A stretch of 64,000 nt of DNA from JAFAGX01 sp035623335. Its GTDB lineage: Bacteria > Acidobacteriota > Terriglobia > Terriglobales > Acidobacteriaceae. Position 1 is the first letter of the stretch, and every line of letters starts with the position of its first letter. Shown here one piece after another: positions 18,601-26,828 of this stretch. The notes beneath the pieces are model-generated. The model saw nothing but the letters and a program-made list of their open reading frames with translations, was not told the DNA's origin and ran no database searches. The stretch covers positions 46,433 through 110,432 of the forward strand of contig DASPTQ010000124.1 of NCBI GenBank assembly GCA_035623335.1, read 5' to 3'. A program made the translations under genes and the position numbers.

Positions 18601-19748
18601 CGATTGATGGTGGTGTCAAACTGCATGCCCGGATCGCCGCAGCGCCAGGTGGCGTCGGAGATCTTGTGGAGCAGTTCCTTGGCTTTATAGGTATGCATGG
18701 GGCGGCCGTCTTTCACCGCGCGGGTGGTGAACTCGGTATCCCTCAGTACCGAGCGCATGAAGTCATCGCTCACGCGCACCGAATTGTTGGCATTCTGAAA
18801 GAAGATGGAGCTGTACGCGGCCGAGTCGGGATGCGAGCCGTCATAGCCGCTGGCAACCAGGGCGTGAGCTTTGGCTTCCTCTTGCGACTTGCACTCGATG
18901 AAGTCGACGATGTCAGGATGGTCGATGTTGAGGATCACCATCTTGGCGGCGCGGCGGGTCTTGCCGCCCGACTTGATGACGCCGGCGAAGGCATCGAAGC
19001 CTTTCATGAAGCTGAGCGGACCGCTGGCGATGCCGCCGCCGCTGAGGGTTTCGGTGGACGAACGCAGGGTGGAGAAATTCGTGCCCGTGCCCGATCCCCA
19101 CTTGAATAACATGCCTTCGGTCTTGGCCAGGGTAAGAATCGAATCGAGAGAGTCTTTTACCGAGTTAATAAAACAGGCGGAGCACTGCGGTTTCTGGTAG
19201 CCCGCCACCCCGAATTCGACTTTGGCTTGGGCCGCATTCCAGTGCCAGTTCTGGGCATCTGAGTTAGGCTCGATACGATCGCAGCCGACGTTGAACCACA
19301 CCGGTGAATTGAAAGCGGCATACTGGCGGAGAAGAAGGTGAGCCAGCTCATCATGAAAGACGGCGCCGTCTTCCGCAGTCTTGAAGTAGCCCTGGGAAAG
19401 TCCCCAGTCGCGAATGGTTTCTGCCACCCGGCTGACCAGTTGGCGAACACCGCTTTCCCGCGCTGGGGTATTCAGCGTGCCGTGCAGATACTTGCTGGCT
19501 ACGATGTTGGTCGCCGTCATCGACCAATCTTTGGGCACCTCGACATCCCGTTGTTCGAAGATCACGTTGCCGTGTGCGTCGCTGATCTGGGCCGTGCGAC
19601 GTTCCCATTCGATGTCGTCGTACGGCGAGACCCCGGGCTTGGTAAAAAAGCGGCGAAACGCGAGCCCTGACGACTTCTTGCTCGTCGTCGCCGGACGAAC
19701 GCCGGCCTCGGTGCTGTTGGGGGCTTTCTTCTCAGTGACTTCCGACAT
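15672..19748 (-). CDS. nrdJ: Class II (B12-dependent) ribonucleotide reductase with intein
   Basis: A 1358-residue precursor; without the intein (residues 399-769) the enzyme has 987 residues. It converts ribonucleotides to deoxyribonucleotides using adenosylcobalamin. ATG 19748 is preceded by AGGAG. The N-terminal half carries KWGSGTGTNFSTLRSS and CKSQEEAKAHALVASGYD. The active-site loop Asn-Pro-[intein]-Cys-Ser-Glu corresponds to the NxCxE of all reductases. PVLAPTGTIGFMMDCDTTG-type substrate-loop sequence follows, then a TSCPD-like domain (GLMDSFACAVSIALQHGVPL) and a C-terminal cysteine-rich zinc tail (CSFCGSIMTRNGSCYRCMSC). Residues C189 and the Cys of DDSACNLASLNL are candidates for the redox pair. 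The upstream intergenic region is long and holds a candidate NrdR site. Confidence 0.95.
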   Translation of the reverse strand: MSEVTEKKAPNSTEAGVRPATTSKKSSGLAFRRFFTKPGVSPYDDIEWERRTAQISDAHGNVIFEQRDVEVPKDWSMTATNIVASKYLHGTLNTPARESGVRQLVSRVAETIRDWGLSQGYFKTAEDGAVFHDELAHLLLRQYAAFNSPVWFNVGCDRIEPNSDAQNWHWNAAQAKVEFGVAGYQKPQCSACFINSVKDSLDSILTLAKTEGMLFKWGSGTGTNFSTLRSSTETLSGGGIASGPLSFMKGFDAFAGVIKSGGKTRRAAKMVILNIDHPDIVDFIECKSQEEAKAHALVASGYDGSHPDSAAYSSIFFQNANNSVRVSDDFMRSVLRDTEFTTRAVKDGRPMHTYKAKELLHKISDATWRCGDPGMQFDTTINRWHTSKNTARINASNPCVTGETLVATSEGWRRIDSLAGKSASVFGSDGQLHLAREIFPTGKKAVFRLRTRAGFELRLTADHKVLTADRGDVRTSDLQPGDRILLQGAGFGRKALGARLALGLGVAVGDGCLSRSRASGGLQEIVTLVMAASDAGVLDKIGAEVNVQEQALRVAAGAGNPGRVSVSSHTSTSRLAFSSRPVVELFKQFAVLDEGSENKRFTPEIFELDQPSLAAVLRGLFTADGRVANYGDQSQYVALDSSSQALLRQVQILLLSFGIKAKIYSERRGTKLEALLPDGHGRSNLYMVKQMYSLRISRSSRFIFEREIGFEDRSPKAEQLAELNCEFGVYSDSLTDAVESVEAEGEEAVFDLTEPVTSHFSANGLVVHNCSEYMFLDDSACNLASLNLLKFAPNGSFDVEAYRHAVDVMITAQEILVDNAGYPTEMIARNSHDYRPLGLGYANLGALLMAAGLPYDSDAGRDYAACLTAIMCGEAYLQSSRIAELCSPLVPAGQGSPLSEVEPGSTLPGGAAVGWYINREPFLDVIRMHRASVNNINKSNVPASLYEASKACWDEALAHGEKFGYRNSQVTVLAPTGTIGFMMDCDTTGVEPDLALVKYKKLVGGGMIKIVNNTVPTALFKLGYSHEEADKIVSYIDATGTIEGAPQIREEDLAVFDCSFKPAKGTRSIHYLGHLKMMAAVQPFISGAISKTVNLPESASVEDIMEAYLEAWKLGLKAVAIYRDGCKKSQPLSAAGTKTAAAPGEEARSAQVAAEPENFNAPPRAVRHKLPEERMSVTHKFNVGGHEGYITVGLYPSGDPGEIFITMAKEGSTVSGLMDSFACAVSIALQHGVPLKLLCEKFAHTRFEPSGWSNNPEIGFAKSVMDYIFRWLHMRFLTGQQQLLFENLRPKPVNPPAEMGDLGSAAPRPTTGSVHAADALAGLVDMGDAPTCSFCGSIMTRNGSCYRCMSCGSTSGCS
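17442..18554 (-). mobile_element. LAGLIDADG homing intein inside nrdJ
   Basis: In-frame 371-residue insert beginning at Cys1 (CVTGETLVATSEG, block A) and ending His-Asn, with the host Cys as +1 residue. Block B is GFELRLTADHKVLT, with the TxxH arrangement. The two dodecapeptides are ALGLGVAVGDGCLS and VLRGLFTADGRVA, each retaining the acidic residue needed by LAGLIDADG nucleases. Blocks F/G are AVFDLTEPVTSHFSANGLVV then HN. All residues required for standard Cys-type splicing are present, so self-splicing and homing both look possible. The insertion point is the catalytic NPC site also used by inteins in other ribonucleotide reductases. Confidence 0.93.
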
Positions 19749-20534
19749 TTTGTCTTCTCCTGTGGAGTCTCCGCTCACTCCCTGAAGCTCGAATCGACAT
19801 CGGACCGAACCGGGAGCGCCAGGCCCCGTTCGTCCTTTATCTAAGGCTAGGCACGGCTCCCAACCATCCGCAAGCAAATACTCCCCGAGGCTTGCCATTC
19901 CCCGGCGGGGGACGGAATCGATCGCTTCCCGGATCGCAATCCCCTGCGGGCCCCATCACCAGAGTGCCAGCCTTCCACCACTATTTATTAGCAAGACTTT
20001 TTGTCGTTCCCGGGGGAGTCCGGGTTAAACCGGAACCGTGGAACGGCCACCGCAGCTTTCAGCCTTCGAAGCCAGCCTCAAGGACATCCCCCGCGGGCAG
20101 GACAAGGCTTGGTCACCTCGGCCAAAGACTGAGAATCGAGGCCACATCGCTCGATCGCCCTCCCCTCCCGCAGGCCCACGCTCATCCCATGGGATGGCAA
20201 CAGTACTCCTGCCGGTTGCGGCTGTCAAGAACAAATATCTATATATTGTATATCATTCGCGCAACCAGCCATATCCTGCGCCGAGCGCCGCACACCCCGA
20301 TGGCGGCGTCTCAGCGTGAAACTCAACCGCGCTTCCACCCTCTGGAGCTGGCCGCCCGGAGGGGCCGACGAACTCCAGAAGCAAGCCCTCCACCGGCCGG
20401 CGAGGCAAGGTGCTTCACCGCCTTTTCTCGAAGGTCACGAGCGTCGAGAGAGGTCTCTCCCTTCGGGAGCGAAGGCCTAGGATGAGTTCAATGGCAACTG
20501 ATCTCGTTCGAGTCGAAGTTTGGTCACCGCGGCC
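19749..20534. other. Long intergenic leader upstream of nrdJ
   Basis: 786 bp without a convincing gene. An open frame on the plus strand across 19892-20485 is rich in Pro/Arg/Ser and looks random. I looked for a cobalamin riboswitch on the minus strand, because nrdJ needs B12, and found no recognisable B12 box. The notable element is an AT-rich NrdR-like palindrome near 20236-20251. Confidence 0.5.
20236..20251 (-). promoter_or_regulatory. Candidate NrdR box upstream of nrdJ
   Basis: On the minus strand the sequence reads ATACAATATATAGATA. Its core CAATATATAG fits the NrdR consensus CWATATATWG at all ten positions, while the outer bases fit poorly. A weaker partner (CCATATCCTG on the plus strand, 20269-20278) lies 30 bp away; paired NrdR boxes normally sit 31-32 bp apart. 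The site is about 490 bp before the nrdJ start, so it implies a long leader if functional. Confidence 0.45.
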
Positions 20535-20831
20535 TCACAAGGCAGTTCCCTGGCGGGCTGAGATGCGAGTTCTAGGCGAGCTGGCGAGAGCGGATGCGGC
20601 TGGCAAACCGGACCCCTCCGACGGGTTTGCCGGACCAAGCGGCACGTAGATATCTTCGAAAATTGCGCGTCGCTGAATACTACGGCAGCCATCGGAGGAT
20701 TCGATCAGATAGTCGCCAGGGATGCCGCGATGTTCCCGCCCGAGTGCATCTACGAATACCAGGGGCTCAGTTAGTTGCTTGGCTTTGATCAGGAAACGCG
20801 TGCGATACGTCTTCCACTCTGTAGTCCTCAC
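20535..20831 (-). CDS. Small hypothetical protein
   Basis: 98 residues starting at GTG 20831. It contains LVFVDALGREHRGIPGDYLIE then SSDGCRSIQRRAIFEDIYVP in sequence, a pattern seen in small proteins where PGDYLI is followed by a phenylalanine-glutamate-acid motif. I recognise the flavour but no named family. The last 30 residues are low complexity. It may be co-directional with nrdJ but is separated from it by nearly 800 bp. Confidence 0.5.
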   Translation of the reverse strand: MRTTEWKTYRTRFLIKAKQLTEPLVFVDALGREHRGIPGDYLIESSDGCRSIQRRAIFEDIYVPLGPANPSEGSGLPAASALASSPRTRISARQGTAL

Positions 20832-21246
20832 GTGCGTTCACCCCTAGGGTTGGGAGCAAGTTTCTGGTTATCGACCGTTCGAGTTCAAAACATCTCGGCT
20901 GTCGCTCCTCGTGCACAAGATCACAGATAGGATCGCTGCCGGGTGAATTTTCCTTAAATAAGTGAAGAGAATCTACTCTCGACTGGGTAGAGGGTCAATT
21001 CCAAATTTTTGGTGCAATGAGGAAAATGGAAGGCTCGAATCGGGGAAAAATTTTAACCAACCAACGTCGGTGAGGCGGCATCGGGAGGCAGCATCCTGCC
21101 TAGCAGTTGCAAGCTCGTCGCTCGGGAAGCGAGCTCAGGCACACCCTGGGCAGGGGTATTTCCACAAGCGCAGCACAGGAAACCAACAATTCGGTTCGAG
21201 TTTCGTGCTTTCCCTTCCCTGAGGCATTGCTCTCCGCTTGTTCGGG
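20832..21246. other. Intergenic region, partly AT-rich
   Basis: 415 bp with no supported gene. An AT-rich patch at about 20950-21060 contains A-tracts including AAATTTTT (21003-21010) and its complement AAAAATTT (21046-21053). Such tracts are common in promoters. It lies downstream of the minus-strand flavoprotein gene and upstream of the small GTG-start gene, so it could hold the latter's promoter. Confidence 0.4.
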
Positions 21247-22575
21247 TCAGAGTCGAACCTCGAGCAACTGCCGGGCTGCACGCCTGCCGCTCGCGATGGC
21301 ACCATGCACCGTTCCGTTGTGTCCGGAGAGGTCGGCGGCTTCGCCGGCGAAGAAAACTGTGTTCTCAAGCGGCGCCGCCAGTTCCAGCTGTGCCCCGTCG
21401 GCGCCCGCGCGGGCATAACTGTAGGCGCCCCGCGAGAACGGGTCGTTCTGCCAGTCATGCACGTAAGCATCCGCCAGCAGCGCCTCGAGTTCCCCCAAGC
21501 TGACTGGCAGTAACCGGCTGAGAGTCTTGAGACTCTGATGAACGGTGAATGCGGAGCCTTGGCCAGAGACGCGCTCGGCGCAGTGAGCCGGCGACCAACC
21601 GGTGAGCAGCGGAACTTGGCTCGGCATTTGCGTCCACCAGGTGGGAAAGTAATCGTCCTCGGAGAAAAGAAAACTCATGGTCTCGAGCGTGCTCGACCGA
21701 TGGGGGTGAGCAGGACGCAAAGCCTGCCAAAAGCGCTCGCGAAAACTCAGCGTGACCCGAACCACTTTTCCCATCACCAGCCCGCGGATGGCTCTCTGCT
21801 TCGCAGGCGGCAAAGCGGGAGAGAATCGAAGGGAACCGGCTTGAAGCACGCCGAGCGGCACCGCGACCAGAACCGACGGTGCCTCGATCGTGGCCGGACC
21901 CGACGGATTGCCGAAGCGCACCGTCGCTCGACCGCGCCTCCATTCGATTTGCTCGACTACCGAATTGAATTGGATGCGAACGCCCGCGTCCGTCACCTGC
22001 TTGTGGAAAATCTCCGCCAGGGTGCGATATCCGCCTTCCATGCGAAAGGCGCGATCGCCTGCGATCTCGTCGTCGGCTCGCCTGGATCTCACCAGCCAAT
22101 GCACGCCGACCAGCTCCGGATCGGCGGCATGAAAGCCGGTGACGTAATTCCGCGCCCGGTCGATGGCCGCCTGGAGCCTCGGATTGCGCACGGAGGGAGG
22201 AAAGCGGCGAGCGAGGAAATGGAGAAAAGACTCATCGGGTTCCCGGTCGTCCATGTGCTCGAGAATGGCTTCCGCCTCGGAAAAGAACTCCGAAGGGCGC
22301 AATTGTTGGTCTTCGACCGACCAGAAATCTCCTTCGACCTCCTGGACGGTGACCGCGTGAGCTTTCAGAGACTCCCAGATTTCCCCGGGCAAGCCGTGAA
22401 TGAATTCGGCACCGAGCTCCACCGCGGTTTGGGTGGTTGGGTCCCATTGGGTGAACATGCGACCACCAATGCGGTCGCGGGCTTCTAGGATGGTCGAGGC
22501 CAGACCGGCACGCCCCAGTTCGACCGCCGCAGCCAGGCCGGCCGCACCGGCACCGAGAATCACTGCGTCTGGCAT
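21247..22575 (-). CDS. FAD-dependent amine oxidase-like protein
   Basis: 442 residues. The N-terminus VILGAGAAGLAAAVELGRAG is an FAD/NAD dinucleotide-binding fold, followed by the acidic residue in LEARDRIGGRMFTQ that contacts ribose. The C-terminal FAVFFAGEAADLSGHNGTVHG-type segment (here VFFAGEAADLSGHNGTVHGA) is the second FAD motif of monoamine oxidases. It oxidises an amine or related compound using FAD; the substrate is not evident, and the protein lacks a membrane anchor. No partner genes are adjacent apart from superoxide dismutase, which could deal with reactive oxygen, though that link is only inferred. Confidence 0.85.
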   Translation of the reverse strand: MPDAVILGAGAAGLAAAVELGRAGLASTILEARDRIGGRMFTQWDPTTQTAVELGAEFIHGLPGEIWESLKAHAVTVQEVEGDFWSVEDQQLRPSEFFSEAEAILEHMDDREPDESFLHFLARRFPPSVRNPRLQAAIDRARNYVTGFHAADPELVGVHWLVRSRRADDEIAGDRAFRMEGGYRTLAEIFHKQVTDAGVRIQFNSVVEQIEWRRGRATVRFGNPSGPATIEAPSVLVAVPLGVLQAGSLRFSPALPPAKQRAIRGLVMGKVVRVTLSFRERFWQALRPAHPHRSSTLETMSFLFSEDDYFPTWWTQMPSQVPLLTGWSPAHCAERVSGQGSAFTVHQSLKTLSRLLPVSLGELEALLADAYVHDWQNDPFSRGAYSYARAGADGAQLELAAPLENTVFFAGEAADLSGHNGTVHGAIASGRRAARQLLEVRL

Positions 22576-22630
22576 GACGAGAGGCTGCTGGGGCTCGTGT
22601 TGGGAGTGGACTCGCGCCCTCGGGGATATC

Positions 22631-22676
22631 GCGAAGAATCTAGGGAGTTAGGAATCCAGACTCCTAGATCCTTCGC
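22631..22676. terminator. Strong hairpin after superoxide dismutase gene
   Basis: Left arm GCGAAGAATCTAGGGAGT (22631-22648) and right arm ACTCCTAGATCCTTCGC (22660-22676) pair over about 17 positions with one wobble and one bulge. It lies 20 bp beyond the superoxide dismutase stop and is the best terminator candidate for that gene, although no long T-run follows on that strand. Confidence 0.5.
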
Positions 22677-22695
22677 GCCCAAGGACTGATTTTTC

Positions 22696-23337
22696 TTAGC
22701 GCTGAGCGAGCGCCGGTTCGCGATGCTCCTGAAAGATCTTCAGCCGATTGTTGATTTCGGCCCAGTTCACTACATTCCACCACGCAGCCAGATATTCGGG
22801 GCGGCGGTTGTTGTACTTGAGATAGTAGGCGTGCTCCCACACGTCGTTCCCCAGAATCGGGAACAGACCTTGGGAAATGGGGTTGTCCTGATTGGCAGTG
22901 CTGATCACCTGAAACGATCCGTCGGGCTTGCCCACGAGCCAAGCCCAACCGCTGCCAAACTGTTTGGCACCGGCATCGTTAAACTTGGTCTGAAAATCCT
23001 TGAAGCTGCCGAAGGCGGTCTGGATCACTTGCGCGATATCACCGGTCGGTTCCCCTCCACCTTTGGGCTTCATGATCTTCCAGAACATGGTGTGGTTCAT
23101 ATGTCCACCACCATTGTTGCGCACAGCGGTGCGAATCTCTTCAGGGACGGCATTCAGGTCGCGCAGCAACTCTTCGACCTTCTTCGATTGCAGATTCGGG
23201 AATTTCTCTAGAGCAGCGTTCAAATTCTTGACGTAGGTTCCATGATGCATGTCATGGTGCAGTTTCATGGTCTGGGTATCGATGGTGGGTTCCAGGGCAG
23301 CATAGTCGTAGGGTAGGGCGGGCAGTTCGTGAGCCAT
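22696..23337 (-). CDS. sodA: Fe/Mn superoxide dismutase
   Basis: 213 residues from ATG 23337, with GGAGG upstream. It dismutates superoxide to peroxide and oxygen. The family ligands are visible: HHDMHHGTYV near residue 27, HMNHTMFW near 78, and DVWEHAYYLKYNNRRPEYL with the Asp and His ligands near the end. Fe versus Mn preference cannot be settled by reading; the sequence is of the common cytoplasmic Fe/Mn type without a signal peptide. Confidence 0.95.
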   Translation of the reverse strand: MAHELPALPYDYAALEPTIDTQTMKLHHDMHHGTYVKNLNAALEKFPNLQSKKVEELLRDLNAVPEEIRTAVRNNGGGHMNHTMFWKIMKPKGGGEPTGDIAQVIQTAFGSFKDFQTKFNDAGAKQFGSGWAWLVGKPDGSFQVISTANQDNPISQGLFPILGNDVWEHAYYLKYNNRRPEYLAAWWNVVNWAEINNRLKIFQEHREPALAQR

Positions 23338-23518
23338 AGTTCGTTTTCCTCCAGATCTCAACAGATGATGGATGCTCCTCGATGGATTCAGGTGGTCCAT
23401 CGATAGAAAGTTCATTCTAAGGGTTTTGGGGCAGGGCCGCTAAACCAATTCGCGACCTCGACCGGAGCCGGCTGGCCGAAGGCCAAGGGTGGGGTGGTGC
23501 GATCGATCCTGATCTCGC

Positions 23519-26092
23519 TCACTTTCGGCCGAGGAAGCGCAGCCGCGAGGTAAAGCTGCGATGGCCGTAACCGCTGAAGACCAGGAACTGTGGGGAGTCG
23601 ATATCGCCGTTCACAAAGATGGGATTTAGCCGATCGGTAACGTTGTCGAAGCCGCCCCGTATTGCCCAGTAGTAGCCGAACAGGTGAAAGCGCTTTTCGA
23701 GCTGCAGGTTCAGGGTGAAATAGGTGGGGAAACGGCGCGAACCGGGAGGCTCCACCAGCTCCTGCAGGTTGTTGTAGACATTAAATGGGAATCCCGTGCG
23801 GGCTTCGGTCGAATACGCCAGGTCGAGGTGGTGAACGATGGGAAGATTGAAGAACGGAAGAAAGCCCCAAGAGAGAAAGCGGTTAGGCGTGTCCCAGGGG
23901 AATGGACCTGAAGCTTGGGGGCTGAGAAATGGGTTGTCGATGTTGAAATTGAACACCTGGTTCGAGGTCGTCGTCGAACGAGTGTAGGAGCCGCTGACGA
24001 GGTACGATCGGCCGAAGTTGTGGCGAAGGCTCAACTGAAAGGCGTGGTAGTGATCGTTGCGCGTGTTCTCAAGAACAAAGTTGCCGCCCGGGGAATTGTT
24101 CGCGGTGTTGTACACGAAATCCTGGGTGCCCTGGCGGTTCATGTATTCGGCCTTCAGGAAAATGGCTTTGGGCAGCCTGCGCTCGAGCGCCACGCTCCAG
24201 TTGAGAAACCGGGGCGCTTGGAGCGTGTTTCGGTTGACGCTAAAGCTGGAGAGGACCGAGGTCGGTTGTGCGAGCACGGTGCCGCTCAAGTCGGTCGGTT
24301 GCCCCGCCGCATTGAAGAAATAGTCGGCCCGCTCTCCCGCATAGGGACGGGCAATCAGGATGATATCGGTTGCGTCATAGACGATACCGATGCCGGCGGA
24401 AAGCTTGGTCTTGCCGGAATTGTCGAGCACGTAGGTGCCGGCGAGCCGGGGTGAGACCAGGAGATTGCGTACGATCTGATCCCAGTCCAAACGCACACCG
24501 GGATCCATCAGCAGGCGGTCGGTGATCGACCATTGGTCCTGGACATAGGCGCTGAACTCGGAATTGTTGGTGGTGGATAAATTACCCCCGGAAAACAGGG
24601 AATATCGTGAACAAGGCGAGGGCGCGGTGGGAATCCCGTTCGCCTTGGTAGGACAGGCGCCACTCGGCGTGGTCACGCTCTCGCCCGGCCAGAACGAAAT
24701 GGGTCGCCGAAAAAACTGCGCGTCATAGTCAATGCGGTCGAGATCGATTCCGGTTTTGATGTCGTGTTGCCCGTGCCACTGGCGGGGAGGGAGATACAGA
24801 TTCGAGAGAGCCTGCCAGCGGCGGGCCTGCGTCCGCTGTTCAAGATAGTAGTTCCCCCCGGCCGTGAGTGTGGTCTGGAAGTAGGGGGCGGCACCGTGCG
24901 GGGTCAGCGTCAGGTTGTACTGATCGAAATTGAATCCTCCCTCCAGTAGTTCGCCCCCGCGAAAGTAGTGCTGATCTTTGGCGGTGGCAAAGTACGCCGA
25001 TTCGGCATCCTCAGGGTTGGCCGGGGCGGGACTGAACAGCGAAAGACCGGCGTATTGGTCGTTCAAATAGTTGTAGAGAAAACTCGCGGTCAGGATGTTG
25101 CGAGAAGTAAGGTTGGTCTGAACCTTGGCGAGGTTCCCGGCGCGCCAGTAATGATCCGTGCCTTCGTTACTGGGAAGTTGAGAAACAATGAGATTGTCGT
25201 ATTCGCCTTCCAGGGCATCGAAGAACCAGGCTTTCTGTTCTTCGATCGGGCCCGAGAAAGTGAAGCGCGGAGCCCACTGGTCGAGGGCCAGGCCGTTCTT
25301 GTTCTGGACCGAGGGAAGGAAATTGGTGGCAATGACACGGTAGTGATTGTCGCCAATCCCGGAGTTGAGGCTCAGCACGCCGCCCGAGCCTTTGCCGAAC
25401 TCGGCAGGCTCGCGGCTGGGTTCCACCTCAATCGAACGAAACGCATCGGTGCTGACCCGCATCAGCAGGAGCCCGTTGGCGGGCTGGGTCACGTTAAAAC
25501 CATCGAGCAAGATCAGGGTCTGGTGGGTATCGGCGCCGGCTACGTGCGGCTGCCCCGAGGAGTCCTGAACCACTCCCGGGATGAAGTTGAGAACGTTGCG
25601 ATAGTCGTGGGTGGCGACATAGGGAAGGTCGATGATGTCCATTCCCGTAAGTTGCTCTTTCGAGGAAACCTGGGCCGGATTGATGGCGGGAACGGACTCT
25701 TCCACGCTGACCGTTTCGCGAATCTCCTGCTGATGGGAAAGGACCACCTCGATGCTCGAGGTCGTCGCGAGATCGAGTGCGGGGATAACGGCCCGATAAA
25801 AACCTGGCTTCTCCACCCGAAGCTCATATTTTTCCGGGAGTAGTTTGCTAAAGGTCGAGTGCCCGGCGAAATCCGTTTCCGACTGCAGAGGTTTGGGCTG
25901 CTTGGCATTGGTCAGCAGGACCAGGGCCGAGGGAACGGCGACCCCGTTTTCGTCGCTGACCGTGACTTCGAGCCGCGGCGACGGATTGGGCAAGGACGCT
26001 TGCGGAGGAGGTGTCTGGGCCAAGGCAAGGCAACAGAACAACCCTCCGATTGCCAGGTCTCGTGCCCGCCTGAATGTCCACGGACCGCCCAT
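23519..26092 (-). CDS. Oar-like TonB-dependent outer-membrane receptor
   Basis: 857 residues with an N-terminal signal (RDLAIGGLFCCLALAQ). Residues about 38-115 are a carboxypeptidase-regulatory-like domain (VTVSDENGVAVPSALVLLTN, YELRVEKPGFYRAVIP). A plug follows (LTGMDIIDLPYVATHDYRNV, TLILLDGFNVTQP). The rest is beta-barrel strands ending in SRLRFLGRK, with a final aromatic residue a few positions before the end. This is the usual acidobacterial Oar/SusC-like architecture for TonB-dependent uptake of sugars or peptides. No associated SusD, transporter or sensor gene lies beside it. Confidence 0.88.
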   Translation of the reverse strand: MGGPWTFRRARDLAIGGLFCCLALAQTPPPQASLPNPSPRLEVTVSDENGVAVPSALVLLTNAKQPKPLQSETDFAGHSTFSKLLPEKYELRVEKPGFYRAVIPALDLATTSSIEVVLSHQQEIRETVSVEESVPAINPAQVSSKEQLTGMDIIDLPYVATHDYRNVLNFIPGVVQDSSGQPHVAGADTHQTLILLDGFNVTQPANGLLLMRVSTDAFRSIEVEPSREPAEFGKGSGGVLSLNSGIGDNHYRVIATNFLPSVQNKNGLALDQWAPRFTFSGPIEEQKAWFFDALEGEYDNLIVSQLPSNEGTDHYWRAGNLAKVQTNLTSRNILTASFLYNYLNDQYAGLSLFSPAPANPEDAESAYFATAKDQHYFRGGELLEGGFNFDQYNLTLTPHGAAPYFQTTLTAGGNYYLEQRTQARRWQALSNLYLPPRQWHGQHDIKTGIDLDRIDYDAQFFRRPISFWPGESVTTPSGACPTKANGIPTAPSPCSRYSLFSGGNLSTTNNSEFSAYVQDQWSITDRLLMDPGVRLDWDQIVRNLLVSPRLAGTYVLDNSGKTKLSAGIGIVYDATDIILIARPYAGERADYFFNAAGQPTDLSGTVLAQPTSVLSSFSVNRNTLQAPRFLNWSVALERRLPKAIFLKAEYMNRQGTQDFVYNTANNSPGGNFVLENTRNDHYHAFQLSLRHNFGRSYLVSGSYTRSTTTSNQVFNFNIDNPFLSPQASGPFPWDTPNRFLSWGFLPFFNLPIVHHLDLAYSTEARTGFPFNVYNNLQELVEPPGSRRFPTYFTLNLQLEKRFHLFGYYWAIRGGFDNVTDRLNPIFVNGDIDSPQFLVFSGYGHRSFTSRLRFLGRK

Positions 26093-26134
26093 AGTCCCAG
26101 CTGCTGTTAGGTATTTTCGCGCGAATGGACCCTC

Positions 26135-26156
26135 GCTGGGGGAATTATCCCCCAGC
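26135..26156. promoter_or_regulatory. Perfect palindrome between TonB receptor and PilZ gene
   Basis: GCTGGGGGA-ATTA-TCCCCCAGC is a perfect 9-bp inverted repeat with a 4-base centre, 43 bp before the TonB receptor start (26092). In minus-strand orientation it includes GATAAT, which could be a -10 element within an operator. A transcript hairpin is the alternative. Confidence 0.4.
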
Positions 26157-26406
26157 CATTGCCGGAATTGCGCCCGTTATCTTCTCTGGTACATGATCCT
26201 TCCGGTTATTGAGCCAGGCTAGAAGTTCGAAGAGAATCAGGGAGTAGGGCAACAAATTTCCGGGGCCGAGCTGATGGGAACAGGTTTCGTTTGCCGGATA
26301 ACGGATCACCAAGCGGAAATTCGTCGCCGCTCTCCTCGCAGCCATTCTTGGGGAGGGCCGTTTGGCGCGCCTCAGTCGTCATCCGCTGCAAGGAGGCGGA
26401 GAAACT

Positions 26407-26766
26407 ATGAGCGCTTCTGGTGCCCAAGAGGGACCTCGAGACCCAAATCCCCGTCGCTTCACCCGCTATCCCGCTGACATTCGCATCGACGCCCAGGTCT
26501 TTCGCCCCACGGGAACGGTTTCCCTGTGGGGACGCTCGAGCGAAATCGGAGAAGACGGAATTGGCGGCACTCTCACGGCGGAAGTCGAACCGGGAGAAGT
26601 CGTCTCGATGGAAATCACCCTGCCGACCACCAATTGCTGCATGAAATTCCGCGCCCTGGTTCGATATCGCATAGGTCTGCGCCACGGATTCGAGTTCCTG
26701 GCCCTCTCGCGGGAGCAAAGGAACGCACTCCGACGGCTCTGCGAGGACCTCTCCGCCGAAAGTTAA
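26407..26766 (+). CDS. PilZ-domain protein (possible c-di-GMP receptor)
   Basis: 119 residues from ATG 26407 (GGAGGCGGAGAAAC just before). The protein is one PilZ domain; PRRFTRYPADIRIDA contains an RxxxR-like basic pair at the N-terminus, and the later strand GIGGTLTAEVEPGEVVSMEI corresponds to the (D/N)xSxxG region. In canonical PilZ the key residues are Arg and Asp/Asn-x-Ser-x-x-Gly. Here the second motif reads EIGEDGIGG, so the fit is only partial and c-di-GMP binding is uncertain. It is divergent from the TonB receptor gene. Confidence 0.7.
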   Translation: MSASGAQEGPRDPNPRRFTRYPADIRIDAQVFRPTGTVSLWGRSSEIGEDGIGGTLTAEVEPGEVVSMEITLPTTNCCMKFRALVRYRIGLRHGFEFLALSREQRNALRRLCEDLSAES

Positions 26767-26828
26767 CCGCGCCAGCACTCTTCGACCTCGACCCGCCCCA
26801 AACCATCCACCCGCACTAGGCGGATGGC

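Noticed and set aside
19749..20240. Cobalamin riboswitch before nrdJ
   Set aside because: I read the minus strand for a B12 box and neighbouring conserved stems and saw none; a covariance-model search would decide.
19892..20485. Open frame in the nrdJ leader
   Set aside because: Low-complexity Pro/Arg/Ser composition, no ribosome site, no recognised motif; treated as non-coding.
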